Numbered from the stretch's first letter, positions 33,861 to 43,180 are shown. The stretch is 64,000 nucleotides of DNA from JAOUEA01 sp963797635 (GCA_963797635.1 CAWCPZ010000002.1:1-64000), one strand, 5' to 3'. Made by a program: numbers and translations. Notes: generated from the letters alone by a model not told the origin.

Positions 33861-35402
33861 ATGACGCTCGCGCGTCTTGGGTTCGTGAGGAGACTTCCCC
33901 CGCCCGTCCTGGCTGTGCTGCTGGCGTTCGCCGCGCTCGCGGTGCCGCTGGTGGCTTCGGTGAGCGCGTCGGCGCAGACCCCGGCCAGCGTTGCCGCCCC
34001 CGCCCCCGAGCGTCCCAACGTGCTGTTGATCGTCACCGACGACCAACGCTGGGACACGCTCGACGCGATGCCGGTGGTGCAGCAGGAGCTGATGAGCCGC
34101 GGCGTCACGTTCTCCCATTCGTTCGTGTCGAACCCGCTGTGTTGTCCGAGCCGGGCGAGCATCCTCACGGGCAACTACTCGCACACCACGGGCGTCTACC
34201 GGCAGACCACGCCGTACGGCGCGTTCCCCTCGTTCCACGACGCCTCGACGCTGGCCACGTGGATGCACGACGCGGGCTACCGCACCGGCCTGTTCGGCAA
34301 GTACATCGACGCCTATCAGAGCGATGCGTTGAACGGGTACGTCCCGCCGGGGTGGGATCGATGGGTCGCCTTCGTGCACTCGGGCTACTACACGTACGGG
34401 CTCACGGTGGACGGCGAGCCCGAGTTCCACGGCGAGGATCCGTCGACCGACTACTCGACCACGGTGCTGGGCGACGCCGCGGAGCGGTTCATCCTGTCGG
34501 CGCCCGAGGACCAGCCGGTCTTCGCCGAGTTCGCGCCGGCCGCGCCGCACGACCCCGCGACGGCCGAGCCCACGTTCGACGGATCGTTCCGCGACATCGC
34601 GAAGTGGCGTCCGCCTTCCTACGACGAGGCCGACGTCTCGGACAAGCCCGCGTACATGCAGGCGCTCCCGCGCTTCTCGAGCGAGTGGATGGCATGGATC
34701 GACGGACTGCGCCGACGGCAGTACGAGACGCTGCAGAGCGTCGACGTGCAGATCGGACGTCTCCTCGACGCGCTCGAGGAGACCGGCCGCCTGGAGAACA
34801 CGCTGATCATCTTCACCTCGGACAACGGCCTGCTGTGGGGCGAGCACCGGTGGATGAAGAAGGAGGTCCCCTACGACGAGGCGCTGCGGGTGCCCATGGT
34901 GGTGCGGTACGACCCCATGGCGATCGAGCCGCGCACCGACGATCACCTGATCGTCAACGTCGACATCGCCCCGACGATCGCCTCGATCGCATCCGTGCCG
35001 CACCCCCTGGTCGAAGGCATGAGCATGGAGCCGCTCCTGGCGAACCCCGACGCCCCGTGGCGCGAGGACTTCCTGATCGAGCACATGGAGGGCTCCAACC
35101 CGGTCCCCTCGTACTGCGGTGTCCGCACCGAGACGCAGAAGTACGTGCGCTACGCGACGGGGGAGCGGGAGCTCTACGACCTGTCGGAGGACCCCGACGA
35201 GATGGTCAACCTGGTTGACGATCCTGCCCGGTCGACCGACGTGGCCACCCTCGATGCCCGCCTCGACGAGCTCTGCGATCCGCCCCCGCCGGGCATGGAC
35301 GAGCAGGGTGGGACGCCCGCGGCCGTCGCCCTGGTGGGGGTCGCCGGCGCCAGCGGAGGCGCCGCCTACCTGTCCCGGCGGCGCCGCCGGAGCACGCGAT
35401 AG
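33861..35402 (+). CDS. Sulfatase, secreted and C-terminally anchored
   Basis: 513 residues. An N-terminal hydrophobic signal (VLAVLLAFAALAVPLVASVSA) is followed by the sulfatase fold: metal-binding NVLLIVTDDQRWDT, the formylglycine site C94 in LCCPSRASILTGNY, LFGKYIDA, FTSDNGLLWGEHRWMKKE and the C-terminal GVRTETQKYVRY. A final hydrophobic segment with an Arg-rich end (AALVGVAGASGGAAYLSRRRR) looks like a membrane or wall anchor. It hydrolyses sulfate esters outside the cell; a sulfatase-modifying enzyme is needed and is not in this window. ATG 33861 is a provisional start. Confidence 0.85.
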   Translation: MTLARLGFVRRLPPPVLAVLLAFAALAVPLVASVSASAQTPASVAAPAPERPNVLLIVTDDQRWDTLDAMPVVQQELMSRGVTFSHSFVSNPLCCPSRASILTGNYSHTTGVYRQTTPYGAFPSFHDASTLATWMHDAGYRTGLFGKYIDAYQSDALNGYVPPGWDRWVAFVHSGYYTYGLTVDGEPEFHGEDPSTDYSTTVLGDAAERFILSAPEDQPVFAEFAPAAPHDPATAEPTFDGSFRDIAKWRPPSYDEADVSDKPAYMQALPRFSSEWMAWIDGLRRRQYETLQSVDVQIGRLLDALEETGRLENTLIIFTSDNGLLWGEHRWMKKEVPYDEALRVPMVVRYDPMAIEPRTDDHLIVNVDIAPTIASIASVPHPLVEGMSMEPLLANPDAPWREDFLIEHMEGSNPVPSYCGVRTETQKYVRYATGERELYDLSEDPDEMVNLVDDPARSTDVATLDARLDELCDPPPPGMDEQGGTPAAVALVGVAGASGGAAYLSRRRRRSTR

Positions 35403-35405
35403 AGT
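35400..35405 (+). promoter_or_regulatory. -10 box (TAGAGT), leaderless geometry
   Basis: TAGAGT ends 6 nt before ATG 35412. It overlaps the sulfatase stop codon region. Confidence 0.45.
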
Positions 35406-35411
35406 GGCCCG

Positions 35412-36143
35412 ATGCCGACCGTCAGCTGTCCGTCGTGCGCCACCCGCCAGAGCGTCGACGCCTCGGCCACCTCCTACACCTGCACGTCATGCGGCAAGAG
35501 CTGGGACTTCGTGGTGTGTTCGTCGTGCGGATCGCGCTACCACGCCAAGCCCGGCGCCACCGGATGGACGTGCCCGAACTGTGGGACCGCCCATGGGACG
35601 GCAGCGGCGCCGCCACCGGCGGCGACCCCCACCCCCGCTCCCGCGATGTCGGTGTCCGGCGACGACCTCGATGCGGTGCCGCCCGAAGGCCCGGCGGGTC
35701 CACAGCAGCCCTTCGGCACGCCCGAGCCCGGTTCCGCGTTCCCGATGCCGCAGGCCGACCGACGCGGAGGGTTCCCCCGATGGGGGTTCGCGGTGATCGC
35801 GGTGGTGGTCGTGGCGATCGTCGGGGTGTTCCTGCTCACGCGTGGAGGTGACGACGCGCCGGGCGAGTCACCCGCGCCGAGCGCCGACGAGGCGATCGCC
35901 ACGATGTGCACCGACGTCCAGCAGTCCACCCAGGTCCTTCGCGACGACGCGCTCGGCCGCGCGCAGGACACGCTCAAGGAAGACGCCGCCGCGATCAAGC
36001 AGGCCGGCGACCCGGCAACCGCGAAGCAGGTCAAGGTCCTGATCGCGAGGATCGAGGACCTGCGAACGGCCCTCCAGGAGCAGGCGCCGACCGAAGAGGC
36101 CACCGCCGCGCTGCTGGACGCCGTGAGCGCGCTTCCCTGTTAG
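35412..36143 (+). CDS. Zinc-ribbon membrane protein (intact copy)
   Basis: 243 residues. Two zinc ribbons lie at the N-terminus (CPSCATRQ...CTSCG; CSSCG...CPNCG, about 6-58), then a Pro-rich linker, one membrane span at about 123-143 (WGFAVIAVVVVAIVGVFLLT) and an exterior coiled helix domain (VQQSTQVLRDDALGRAQDTL, AAIKQAGDPATAKQVKVLIA). The helical part and linker are duplicated at 36882-37368. Function unknown; the ribbons may bind RNA or protein partners. Confidence 0.7.
   Translation: MPTVSCPSCATRQSVDASATSYTCTSCGKSWDFVVCSSCGSRYHAKPGATGWTCPNCGTAHGTAAAPPPAATPTPAPAMSVSGDDLDAVPPEGPAGPQQPFGTPEPGSAFPMPQADRRGGFPRWGFAVIAVVVVAIVGVFLLTRGGDDAPGESPAPSADEAIATMCTDVQQSTQVLRDDALGRAQDTLKEDAAAIKQAGDPATAKQVKVLIARIEDLRTALQEQAPTEEATAALLDAVSALPC
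35658..36143 (+). repeat. Direct repeat, copy 1 (partner 36882-37368)
   Basis: About 486 bp that recur 1,224 bp downstream in the same orientation. The copies differ at scattered positions that are mostly third codon bases, with one single-base length difference at 37047-37049. Homology starts in the linker and ends exactly at the stop codon. Confidence 0.8.
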
Positions 36144-36163
36144 CGAGGCGTGTGTTCCTCGCT
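36142..36163. terminator. Hairpin between convergent genes
   Basis: AGCGAGG (36142-36148) pairs with CCTCGCT (36157-36163) across an 8-nt loop, starting inside the zinc-ribbon stop codon and just before the stop of the minus-strand fragment. No T tract. Confidence 0.35.
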
Positions 36164-36168
36164 GCGTG

Positions 36169-36881
36169 CTAGTCCGGCGGTGACCCGAATGGCGCTCCGC
36201 ACAGGGTGCCCTGGGCGGGGATGGCATCCTCGGACACGACCTCCTCGGTGACCTCCCCGGCCGTCATCGACGATCCTTCGACCACCCACGGTTGTCGTTG
36301 GAGGGTCCACGTCCCGCGTCGGCGTCATCGACCGTGGCGACGAGTTGGACGACGGACGGCGGATCGCCGTGGGCCACCTGCACGCAGGTGACGACTCGCC
36401 CGGCCGTCCTGATCGCCGAAATGCTGAAGACCGTCTCGCGCCGATGGGTTCGATGGATGCCTTCTCACCGAGCTCAGGGTCGAAGAGGAGCCGTAGAACG
36501 CGACGGGCGACTCACCGGTGCCGACATCCCAGGTGAGCGCGACCTCGGGGGACTGGTCGCTGGTGATGTCGGGCGCGGAAAGGATGCGACATCGCGAAGC
36601 GGGGCACGCGATCGGTTCTGATTCCAGATCGACCCCATCCTGCCTGCCGAGAGATCGATCCCAACACCATGGAGGTTCCTGGACCGCAGGGCTCGTCCGT
36701 CGCCTCGGAGTACAGGTAGGCGGTGGGTCCCCCGCCAGCCACCAGTCCGGGGAACGGTGCTCGCACCGAGCTCACGTCGCACCGCGCTCCTTCGACACCC
36801 GGCACGGTGGTGGTCCCCAGCCATGACGGCGCCTGTGACCCCGCACCGTTCGCAGGCTCGGGTGACGGCGGGGGTGGCGTC
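36169..36881 (-). pseudogene. Truncated secreted protein, 5' end missing, several frame breaks
   Basis: On the minus strand the region codes in pieces: a Pro-rich linker SPTPPPPSPEPANGAG and SWLGTTTVPGVEGARCDVSS, PTAYLYSEATDEPCGPG to about 36645, then DGVDLESEPIACPASRCR and SPEVALTWDVGTGESPVAFY, FDPELGEKASIEPIG, ETVFSISAIRTAGRVVTCVQ, and TLQRQPWVVEGSSMTAGEV ending ...PFGSPPD at TAG 36169. At least three frame changes are needed. Signal peptide and start are absent, because at 36882 the DNA becomes the duplicated zinc-ribbon gene. Function unknown; composition suggests an exported domain. Confidence 0.5.
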
Positions 36882-37368
36882 GGCGACGACCTCGATGCGG
36901 TGCCCCCCGAGGGCCCGGCGGGTCCACAGCAGCCCTTCGGCACGCCCGAGCCCGGTTCCGCGTTCCCGATGCCGCAGGCCGACCGTCGCGGAGGGTTCCC
37001 GCGCTGGGGGTTCGCGGTGATCGCGGTGGTGGTCGTGGCCATCGTCGGGCTTCTTCCTGCTCACGCGTGGGGGTGACGATGCGCCGGGCGAGACACCCGC
37101 GCCGAGCGCCGACGAGGCGATCGCCACGATGTGCACCGACGTCCAGCAGTCGACCCAGGTCCTGCGCGACGATGCGCTCGGCCGTGCGCAGGACACGCTC
37201 AAGGAGGACGCCGCCGCGATCAAGCAGGCCGGCGACCCGGCGACCGCGAAGCAGGTCAAGGTCCTGATCGCGAGGATCGAGGACCTGCGGACGGCCCTCC
37301 AGGAGCAGGCGCCGACCGACGAGGCCACCGCCGCGCTGCTGGACGCCGTCAGCGCCCTTCCCTGCTGA
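36882..37368 (+). pseudogene. Second copy of the zinc-ribbon membrane protein, lacking its N-terminus
   Basis: Matches residues about 83-243 of the protein at 35412: the linker, the membrane span and the helical domain. The zinc ribbons (first ~80 residues) are missing. One extra G at 37047-37049 breaks the frame inside the membrane segment; the remainder reads VQQSTQVLRDDALGRAQDTL to the stop. Differences from copy 1 are mostly synonymous, which implies both were once kept by selection. A shorter product could start at ATG 37129. Confidence 0.6.
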
Positions 37369-37381
37369 GTTCCTCGCGGGG

Positions 37382-37408
37382 TTAGCACTCGGCCGGGGTG
37401 AGTGCTAC
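37382..37408 (+). promoter_or_regulatory. CIRCE element (HrcA operator)
   Basis: TTAGCACTC (37382-37390), a 9-nt spacer, then GAGTGCTAC (37400-37408): the CIRCE inverted repeat with one mismatch at the last base. HrcA bound here would cover the region just upstream of the -10 box of hrcA and repress hrcA-dnaJ until heat shock. Confidence 0.9.
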
Positions 37409-37409
37409 G

Positions 37410-37415
37410 TATCAT
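37410..37415 (+). promoter_or_regulatory. -10 box (TATCAT) of hrcA, leaderless geometry
   Basis: TATCAT follows CIRCE by one base and ends 6 nt before ATG 37422. Confidence 0.6.
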
Positions 37416-37421
37416 GGACCC

Positions 37422-38478
37422 ATGGCGGATCGGGATCGACCGGAGCTGGGCCCACGCAAGTCGGCGGTGCTGCGCGCCGTGGTGGAGCAGTACGTGCGCA
37501 GCGGCGAGCCCGTGGGCAGCGAGACGATCGCCGAGGCCGCGGGCCTGGGCGTCTCGAGCGCCACGATCCGCAACGAGATGGCCGCCCTCGAAGAGCAGGG
37601 CTACCTCAGTCACCCGCACACGTCCGCCGGGCGGATCCCCACCGACGCCGGCTACCGCCACTACGTGGACTCGCTCCCGGCCGGAGGCAAGCTCCGCGAC
37701 GCGCAACGCCGCCTGATCGCCGGCTACTTCACCGAGGCGATCGTGGATCTCGAAGAGGTGCTGAAGGGCAGCGTGCAGCTGCTCTCACGCCTCACGCAGT
37801 ACGCCGGCTTGGCGGTGCCTCCGTCGGCGATCGAGGAACCGGTGATGCGCCTGGAGCTGATCGACCTCGGCCCCACGGTGATGATCCTGGCGGTGGGCCA
37901 GCACGGCCGGGTGGACAAGCGCGTGATCGACCGGCCCGAGAGCATCGAAGCCGCGAGCCTGGCCGAGGCCGAGGGCAAGCTGGCCACGCTGCGCGGTCAG
38001 ACCTACACGGCGGCCCAGGCCCACCTCCTGCAGCTGGCGGCCGAGAGCCGGCCCGATCAACACGACCTGTTGCTGCATGTCGCCGAGCTGCTTGCGGGAG
38101 GCCACGCAGGGTGACGGTTCCACCCACGTCGTGGTGGGCGGGGCCTCCAACCTGGCCGACGAAGCCCAGCAGATGCGACGCGAGACCCTCCGCCGCCTGT
38201 TCGAGACGCTGGAACGGGAGACCGAGATGCTCGCCGTGCTGCAGGACATCAGCACCGACCCCGCGGTGTTGAACGTCACGATCGGCGCCGAACACCCCTC
38301 GACGGGGGAGTGGGAGGCCTCGATCATCACGGCGCCGTTCAAGGCGGGCGAAACCACGATCGGCACGATCGGCGTGGTGGGGCCGACCCGCATGGACTAC
38401 CTGTCGGCGATGGCGTCGGTGCGCGCGGTGGCCAAGCGCCTGTCCGAGATGGCCACCGAGATCGACGCCGAACCATGA
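37422..38478 (+). CDS. hrcA: Heat-inducible repressor HrcA, one frame break
   Basis: The CIRCE-binding repressor of class I heat-shock genes. The winged-helix N-terminus reads KSAVLRAVVEQYVRSGEPVG and VSSATIRNEMAALEEQGYL. Reading frame 1 ends soon after 38092-38093, where one T too many occurs in the LLREATQ segment; removing it joins THVVVGGASNLADEAQQMRR and TIGTIGVVGPTRMDYLSAM, the conserved C-terminal IGPxRMxY box. About 350 residues. It autoregulates through the CIRCE upstream. Stop overlaps dnaJ (ATGA). Confidence 0.9.
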
Positions 38479-39582
38479 CGGCCCGCGATCTCTACGAGGT
38501 CCTCGGCGTCGAGCGGGGCGCCAGCGACGAGGACATCAAGAAGGCCTATCGGGCGCTCGCCCGCGAACATCATCCCGACGTGAACGGCACCGACGGCGCC
38601 GAGGACCGGTTCAAGGAGGTCGCGGGCGCGTACGAGATCCTCTCGGATCCGGAGAAGCGCCGTCGCTACGACGCGTTCGGCACCGCCGGCGGACCACAGG
38701 GCGCGCCCTTCGGCGACATCCAGGACATCTTCGACCTGTTCTTCGGTCAGGGAGGGTTCTCCACCTCGGCGCGACGGAGGGGGCCCCGTTCGCGCAGCCG
38801 CCACGGCGAGGACCTCGGGGTGCGCATCTCGCTCGTCGTTCACCGAAGCGGTCTTCGGCGTCCGCAAGGACCTCGAGATCGAGCGCATGGTCGAGTGCGA
38901 CCGATGCATGGGCAACGGCGCCGAACCGGGCACCGCTCCCGTCGCCTGCCACGTGTGTGGCGGCGCGGGGCAGGTGCAGGCCGTCCGCCGGAGCGTGTTC
39001 GGCACCGTGATGACGGCGGCGCCGTGCGAGACCTGCCGCGGCACCGGCCAGGAAGTGCTGGACCCGTGCCAGGAGTGCGAAGGGCAGGGCCGACGGATGG
39101 AGTCGGCGACGGTCTCCGTGGACATCCCCGCGGGGGTCTCCGACGGGATGGAGCTCCGCGTCACGGGCAACGGGCACGCCGGCCTTTCGGGCGGACCGGC
39201 GGGTGACCTCTACGTCGGCCTCGCGGTCCAGGAGTCTCCGGCGTTCGAACGGCGCGGCCAGGATCTGTTCACCGTGCTCGACATCTCGATGACGCAGGCG
39301 ACCCTGGGCGCCGACGTCGAGGTGGAGGCCATCGAGGGCCACGAGCGCATCCGTGTCGAAGCGGGCACCGAGTCGGGGACGGTGATCCGGCTGAAGTCCA
39401 AGGGCGTGCCGAACGTGAACCGGCGCGGTCGCGGCGACCTGTTCATCACGCTGCACGTGGTCACGCCGGGGGAGCTCTCGAAGGAGGAACGCGGGCTGTG
39501 GGAGCGGCTCGCCGAGCTGCGAGGCGAAGCCACCTCGAAGCGCGACCCCGCGCAGGCCGACCTGCGGCGCCCCGAGTTCTGA
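38475..39582 (+). CDS. dnaJ: Chaperone DnaJ, one frame break
   Basis: Hsp40 cochaperone of DnaK. J domain with the HPD motif (AREHHPDVNG), a Gly/Phe-rich linker, then after an extra G near 38832-38836 the zinc-finger region with four CxxCxGxG repeats (CDRCMGNG, CHVCGGAG, CETCRGTG, CQECEGQG) and the client-binding C-terminal domains (VSDGMELRVTGNG, VNRRGRGDLFITLHV). About 369 residues, full length. Translated with hrcA through an ATGA overlap. Confidence 0.92.
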
Positions 39583-39604
39583 GCGCCGGAGTTCTGAGCG
39601 GTAG

Positions 39605-39610
39605 TAGCCT
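39605..39610 (+). promoter_or_regulatory. -10 box (TAGCCT), leaderless geometry
   Basis: TAGCCT ends 6 nt before ATG 39617 of the HIT gene. Confidence 0.45.
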
Positions 39611-39616
39611 TCCTCC

Positions 39617-39967
39617 ATGGTCGACAGCGCGTGCATCTTCTGCCGGATCGCGGCGCGGGACATCCCCGCCGACATCGTTCGCGAATCCGATCACGTCGTG
39701 GCGTTCCGCGACACGAACCCACAGGCGCCCACGCACATCCTGATCATCCCCAAGGAGCACGTGGAGTCGGTGGCCGAGCTCGGGGACGAGCACGGAGGCA
39801 CCCTCACCGACATCATGCAGGCAGCCACCCAGCTTGCTCGCGCCGAGGGGATCGCCGAGTCCGGCTGGCGATTGGTGACGAACGTGGGCCCTGAGGCCGG
39901 CCAGACGGTCTTCCACCTCCATTTCCATCTGCTCGGTGGGCGCCCGATGGGGTGGCCCCCAGGTTGA
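39617..39967 (+). CDS. HIT-family nucleotide hydrolase
   Basis: 116 residues: the zinc-site start CIFCRIAARDIPADIVRESD, the central APTHILIIPKEHVESVAEL, and the histidine triad in TVFHLHFHLLGGRPMGW. HIT proteins cleave AMP-linked phosphoramidates or dinucleotides. It follows dnaJ in the order seen in other actinobacteria. Confidence 0.93.
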   Translation: MVDSACIFCRIAARDIPADIVRESDHVVAFRDTNPQAPTHILIIPKEHVESVAELGDEHGGTLTDIMQAATQLARAEGIAESGWRLVTNVGPEAGQTVFHLHFHLLGGRPMGWPPG

Positions 39968-39974
39968 GCGGCGC

Positions 39975-40053
39975 TAGGATGGGAGCGGCCGCCGGTGAAG
40001 GCGGCCGTCGCCGACAGGAGGGAACGGGGCCACCGCCCCGAGAGAACAGCCAC
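39975..40053 (+). promoter_or_regulatory. Structured leader of the phoH operon
   Basis: TAGGAT (39975-39980) fits a -10 box, giving an mRNA start near 39987. Directly there CGGCCGCC (39986-39993) pairs perfectly with GGCGGCCG (40000-40007) around a 6-nt loop. AGGAGG (40016-40021) follows, then a second perfect hairpin CGGGGC (40025-40030)/GCCCCG (40035-40040) with a 4-nt loop, and GTG at 40054. The ribosome site is 32 bases from the start unless the second hairpin forms, which brings it to about 16. Cis-acting control is inferred, not shown. Confidence 0.45.
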
Positions 40054-41052
40054 GTGGCAGGTGCCACCACACAGGTCAAGATCCTGGTCCCGGGCGATCA
40101 ATCGATGGTCGCCCTGCTCGGGCAGCGTGACGTCTTCCTGAAGATCATCGAATCGGCCTTCGACTGCCGCATCCTGGTCCGGGGCAACGAGATCACCGTC
40201 AGCGGTCGCCAAGAAGAGGCCGAGCAGGTCGCGCGCATCTTCGAAGAGCTCCTGGCCCTGCTCGAGAAGGGCCACGACCTCACGGATTCGTCGGTGGACC
40301 AGACGATCGCGTTGGTCAAGGGCGACGACGCCCAGCCCGGCGACGCCGACATCCGGCCCAGCGAGGTGTTGGGCGACCGCCTGCTGACGGCGCGCGGCAA
40401 AGGCATCGCCCCCAGGACGATGGGCCAGAAGCGGTTCGTCGACGCGATCCGCTCGAACACCGTGACCTTCGTGATCGGACCGGCCGGCACCGGCAAGACC
40501 TACCTCGCCGTGGCGACCGCCGTGAAGGCCCTGCAGGAGCATCAGGTGTCGCGCCTGATCCTCACCCGGCCCGCCGTGGAAGCGGGTGAACGCCTCGGCT
40601 ATCTGCCCGGCACGCTCTACGAGAAGATCGATCCGTACATGCGGCCGCTCTACGACGCGCTCTTCGAGATGACCGGCGCCGAGACGCTGCCGAGGCTGAT
40701 GGAACGCGGCACCGTCGAGGTGGCGCCCCTGGCATTCATGCGTGGAAGGACGCTGAATGATGCGTTCATCATCTTGGACGAGGCGCAGAACACCACGCCG
40801 GAGCAGATGAAGATGTTCCTCACCAGGATCGGGTTCGGGTCCAAGGCCGTGATCAACGGCGACTCCACCCAGACCGACCTCGCCAGCGGACAGACCAGCG
40901 GGCTCTCGGTGATCCAGGAGATCCTCGACGACATCGACGGGATCGCGTTCTGCCACCTGGGCGGCAGGGACGTGGTGCGGCACAAGATCGTGCAGGACAT
41001 CGTGGAGGCCTACGACCGGTTCGGACAGCAGCGTCTGGAGGTCCAGCCGTGA
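40054..41052 (+). CDS. phoH: PhoH-family ATPase (PhoH1)
   Basis: 332 residues. An N-terminal KH-like domain (IIESAFDCRILVRGNEITVS) precedes the PhoH ATPase: Walker A VIGPAGTGKTYLAVATAVKA, LTRPAVEAGERLGYLPGTLY, Walker B DAFIILDEAQNTTPEQMKM and VINGDSTQTDL. The family is linked to RNA metabolism and usually precedes ybeY. GTG 40054 is fixed by the preserved start VAGATTQVKILVPG. Last codon overlaps ybeY (GTGA). Confidence 0.92.
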   Translation: MAGATTQVKILVPGDQSMVALLGQRDVFLKIIESAFDCRILVRGNEITVSGRQEEAEQVARIFEELLALLEKGHDLTDSSVDQTIALVKGDDAQPGDADIRPSEVLGDRLLTARGKGIAPRTMGQKRFVDAIRSNTVTFVIGPAGTGKTYLAVATAVKALQEHQVSRLILTRPAVEAGERLGYLPGTLYEKIDPYMRPLYDALFEMTGAETLPRLMERGTVEVAPLAFMRGRTLNDAFIILDEAQNTTPEQMKMFLTRIGFGSKAVINGDSTQTDLASGQTSGLSVIQEILDDIDGIAFCHLGGRDVVRHKIVQDIVEAYDRFGQQRLEVQP

Positions 41053-41501
41053 CCGACGACGACGGTGGCCATCCTCCGCCCTCGATCCTGGTGTCCGATC
41101 GACAGGACGCCCCCCTCGACCAGGCAGCGCTGATCTCGATCGCTCGCGACACGTTGATCGCCGAAGGTCACACACAGGTGGAGCTCTCGCTCTCGTTCGT
41201 GACCGATGCCGAGATCGCCGAGCTCCACGAGCGCTACATGGACGAACCCGGCCCCACCGACGTGCTGACGTTCCCGCTCGACGAGGACGACGTCACCGAA
41301 GAGGGGCTCCGCATGCTGGGCGACGTGGTGATCGCGCCGGCGGTGGCGGCCGCCAACAACCCCGCTGACCCCGCGGCCGAACTCCGGCTCCTGGTCGTCC
41401 ACGGGGTCCTGCACATCCTGGGCTACGACCACGAGCAGGACGGTGAGCGCGCCGAGATGTGGGCGCGTCAGGAGCGCTACAGCGGGGTGGCGGCACCGTG
41501 A
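41049..41501 (+). CDS. ybeY: Endoribonuclease YbeY
   Basis: 150 residues. The metalloprotein YbeY takes part in 16S rRNA 3' maturation and ribosome quality control. The zinc motif is HGVLHILGYDHEQDGE (three His), preceded by PGPTDVLTFPLDEDD. Length and spacing are standard. It is the second gene of phoH-ybeY-CNNM-cdd-era, in which all neighbours overlap by four bases. Confidence 0.93.
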   Translation: MTDDDGGHPPPSILVSDRQDAPLDQAALISIARDTLIAEGHTQVELSLSFVTDAEIAELHERYMDEPGPTDVLTFPLDEDDVTEEGLRMLGDVVIAPAVAAANNPADPAAELRLLVVHGVLHILGYDHEQDGERAEMWARQERYSGVAAP

Positions 41502-42770
41502 TCGGGTGGATCGTCGTGGTCGCGCTCGTGATCCTGGGTTCGCTGATGGCCCTGGCCGAATCCGCCCTCACCCGCATCACGCGGGTGAAGGCGCTTGGCG
41601 CTGGAGGACGAGGGCCGGCGCAACGCCGCGCTGCTCGTCAAGCTCGAGACCGACCCGCCCCGCTACCTCAACTCGGTCTACCTGTGCGTCGTGCTCGTCC
41701 AGAACGGCTCGGCGATCCTGGTCGCGTTCCTCGCCGAGCGCACGTGGAGCAACAGCGTCGTGACGATCGCCTCGCTGGTGTTCGCGCTGCTGTACTTCGT
41801 GTTCGTCGAGGCGATGAGCAAGACGTTCGGCGTGCTGCACAGCGATCGCGTGGCGCTGGCGCTCTCGCCCTTCGTGTACTTCCTGGGACGGCTGTTCGCC
41901 TGGCCGACCCGCGGCCTGATCGGTCTGGCGAACGTGCTGCTGCCGGGCAAGGGCATCAAGGCCGGTCCGTTCGTCTCGGAAGAAGAGATCCGTTCGATGG
42001 CGCAGGTCGGCTCCGAGGAAGGCTCGATCGACGTCGGCGAGAAGGAACTGATCCACTCGATCTTCGAGTTCGGCGACACGATCGTGCGCGAGGTCATGGT
42101 GCCGCGTCCCGACATCATCGCCATCGAGGACGACAAGTCCCTGCGCGACGTCCAGGCGCTGGTGCTGACGCACGGCACGTCCAGGATCCCCGTCTACGAC
42201 GCCGACGAAGACCTCGACCACGTCGTCGGGATCGTGTTCGCCAAGGACGTGCTGAAGTCGCTGCACCAGGGCAAGCACGACGCGCCGCTCGCCGAGGTCG
42301 TCCGCGAGGCGCACTACGTGCCGGAATCGAAGAAGGTCGCCGACCTGTTGCGCGAGATGCAGCGAGAGAAGTTCCACATGGCGCTCGTCACCGACGAGTA
42401 CGGCTCGGTGACCGGCCTGATATCCCTCGAAGACCTCCTGGAGGAACTCGTGGGGGAGATCACCGACGAGTACGACCGCGAGGAGCCCGAGTTCGAGCAG
42501 GTGGGCGAGAACATCTACCGCGTCAGCGGGAAGACCTCGATCGACGACATCAACGAGCTGCTCGATGTCGAGCTGCCCGACGAGGAGTGGGACACGGTCG
42601 CCGGCCTGGTGCTCGACTGCTTCGGGCGCATCCCCGACGCCGGCGAGGAGTGCCAGCTGGACGGGCTCACCTTCCGCGCCGAGACCGTCGTGGGTCGCCG
42701 CATCGCGAGCGTCCTCATCACCAGGACCACGGAGCCCGAGCCGGTGCTCACCGAGGTACCGTCGCCATGA
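41498..42770 (+). CDS. CNNM/CorC-type transporter-like protein, one frame break
   Basis: The N-terminus (VIGWIVVVALVILGSLMALA) begins a DUF21 membrane domain; at about 41594-41598 one G too many shifts the frame, and the rest of that domain follows (YLNSVYLCVVLVQNGSAILV, SLVFALLYFVFVEAMSKTF). Two CBS domains come next (VMVPRPDIIAIEDDKSLRDV, ...FHMALVTDEYGSVTGLISLE), then a CorC_HlyC domain. Such proteins export Mg or Co. About 424 residues rebuilt. Overlaps both neighbours (GTGA, ATGA). Confidence 0.85.
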
Positions 42771-43180
42771 CGTCGATCGACGACGCTCGCCTCGAGGAGA
42801 TGCTGGCGGCGGCGCGCGAGGTCCGCGCCCGCGCCTACGTCCCGTACAGCGGCTTCCACGTCGGCGCCGCCCTGCTCGCGGGCGACGAGATCTTCACCGC
42901 GGTCAACGTCGAGAACGCGAGCTACCCGCTCAGCGTGTGCGCCGAGCGGAACGCGATCGCCAAGGCGATCGCGGCCGGCAGCACCGACATCCGGGCGGTC
43001 GCGGTGGTCTCGGACGCCGACACGCCCACCCCGCCGTGCGGAGGATGCCGCCAGGTCCTGCGTGAGTTCGGGAACGGGATCGCCGTGATCGCCGAGTCGG
43101 CGGACGGTTCGCAGCGCACCTTCTGGTCGATCGACGAACTGCTGCCGCACGCCTTCGGCCCGGACGACTTCCAACCGTGA
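42767..43180 (+). CDS. cdd: Cytidine deaminase
   Basis: 137 residues. Converts cytidine or deoxycytidine to uridine. The substrate motif is AYVPYSGFHVGAALL; the zinc ligands are in VCAERNAIAKA (Cys and catalytic Glu) and PPCGGCRQVLREF (two Cys), the tetrameric bacterial type. ATG overlaps the CNNM stop, and the stop overlaps the era start. Confidence 0.95.
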   Translation: MTSIDDARLEEMLAAAREVRARAYVPYSGFHVGAALLAGDEIFTAVNVENASYPLSVCAERNAIAKAIAAGSTDIRAVAVVSDADTPTPPCGGCRQVLREFGNGIAVIAESADGSQRTFWSIDELLPHAFGPDDFQP

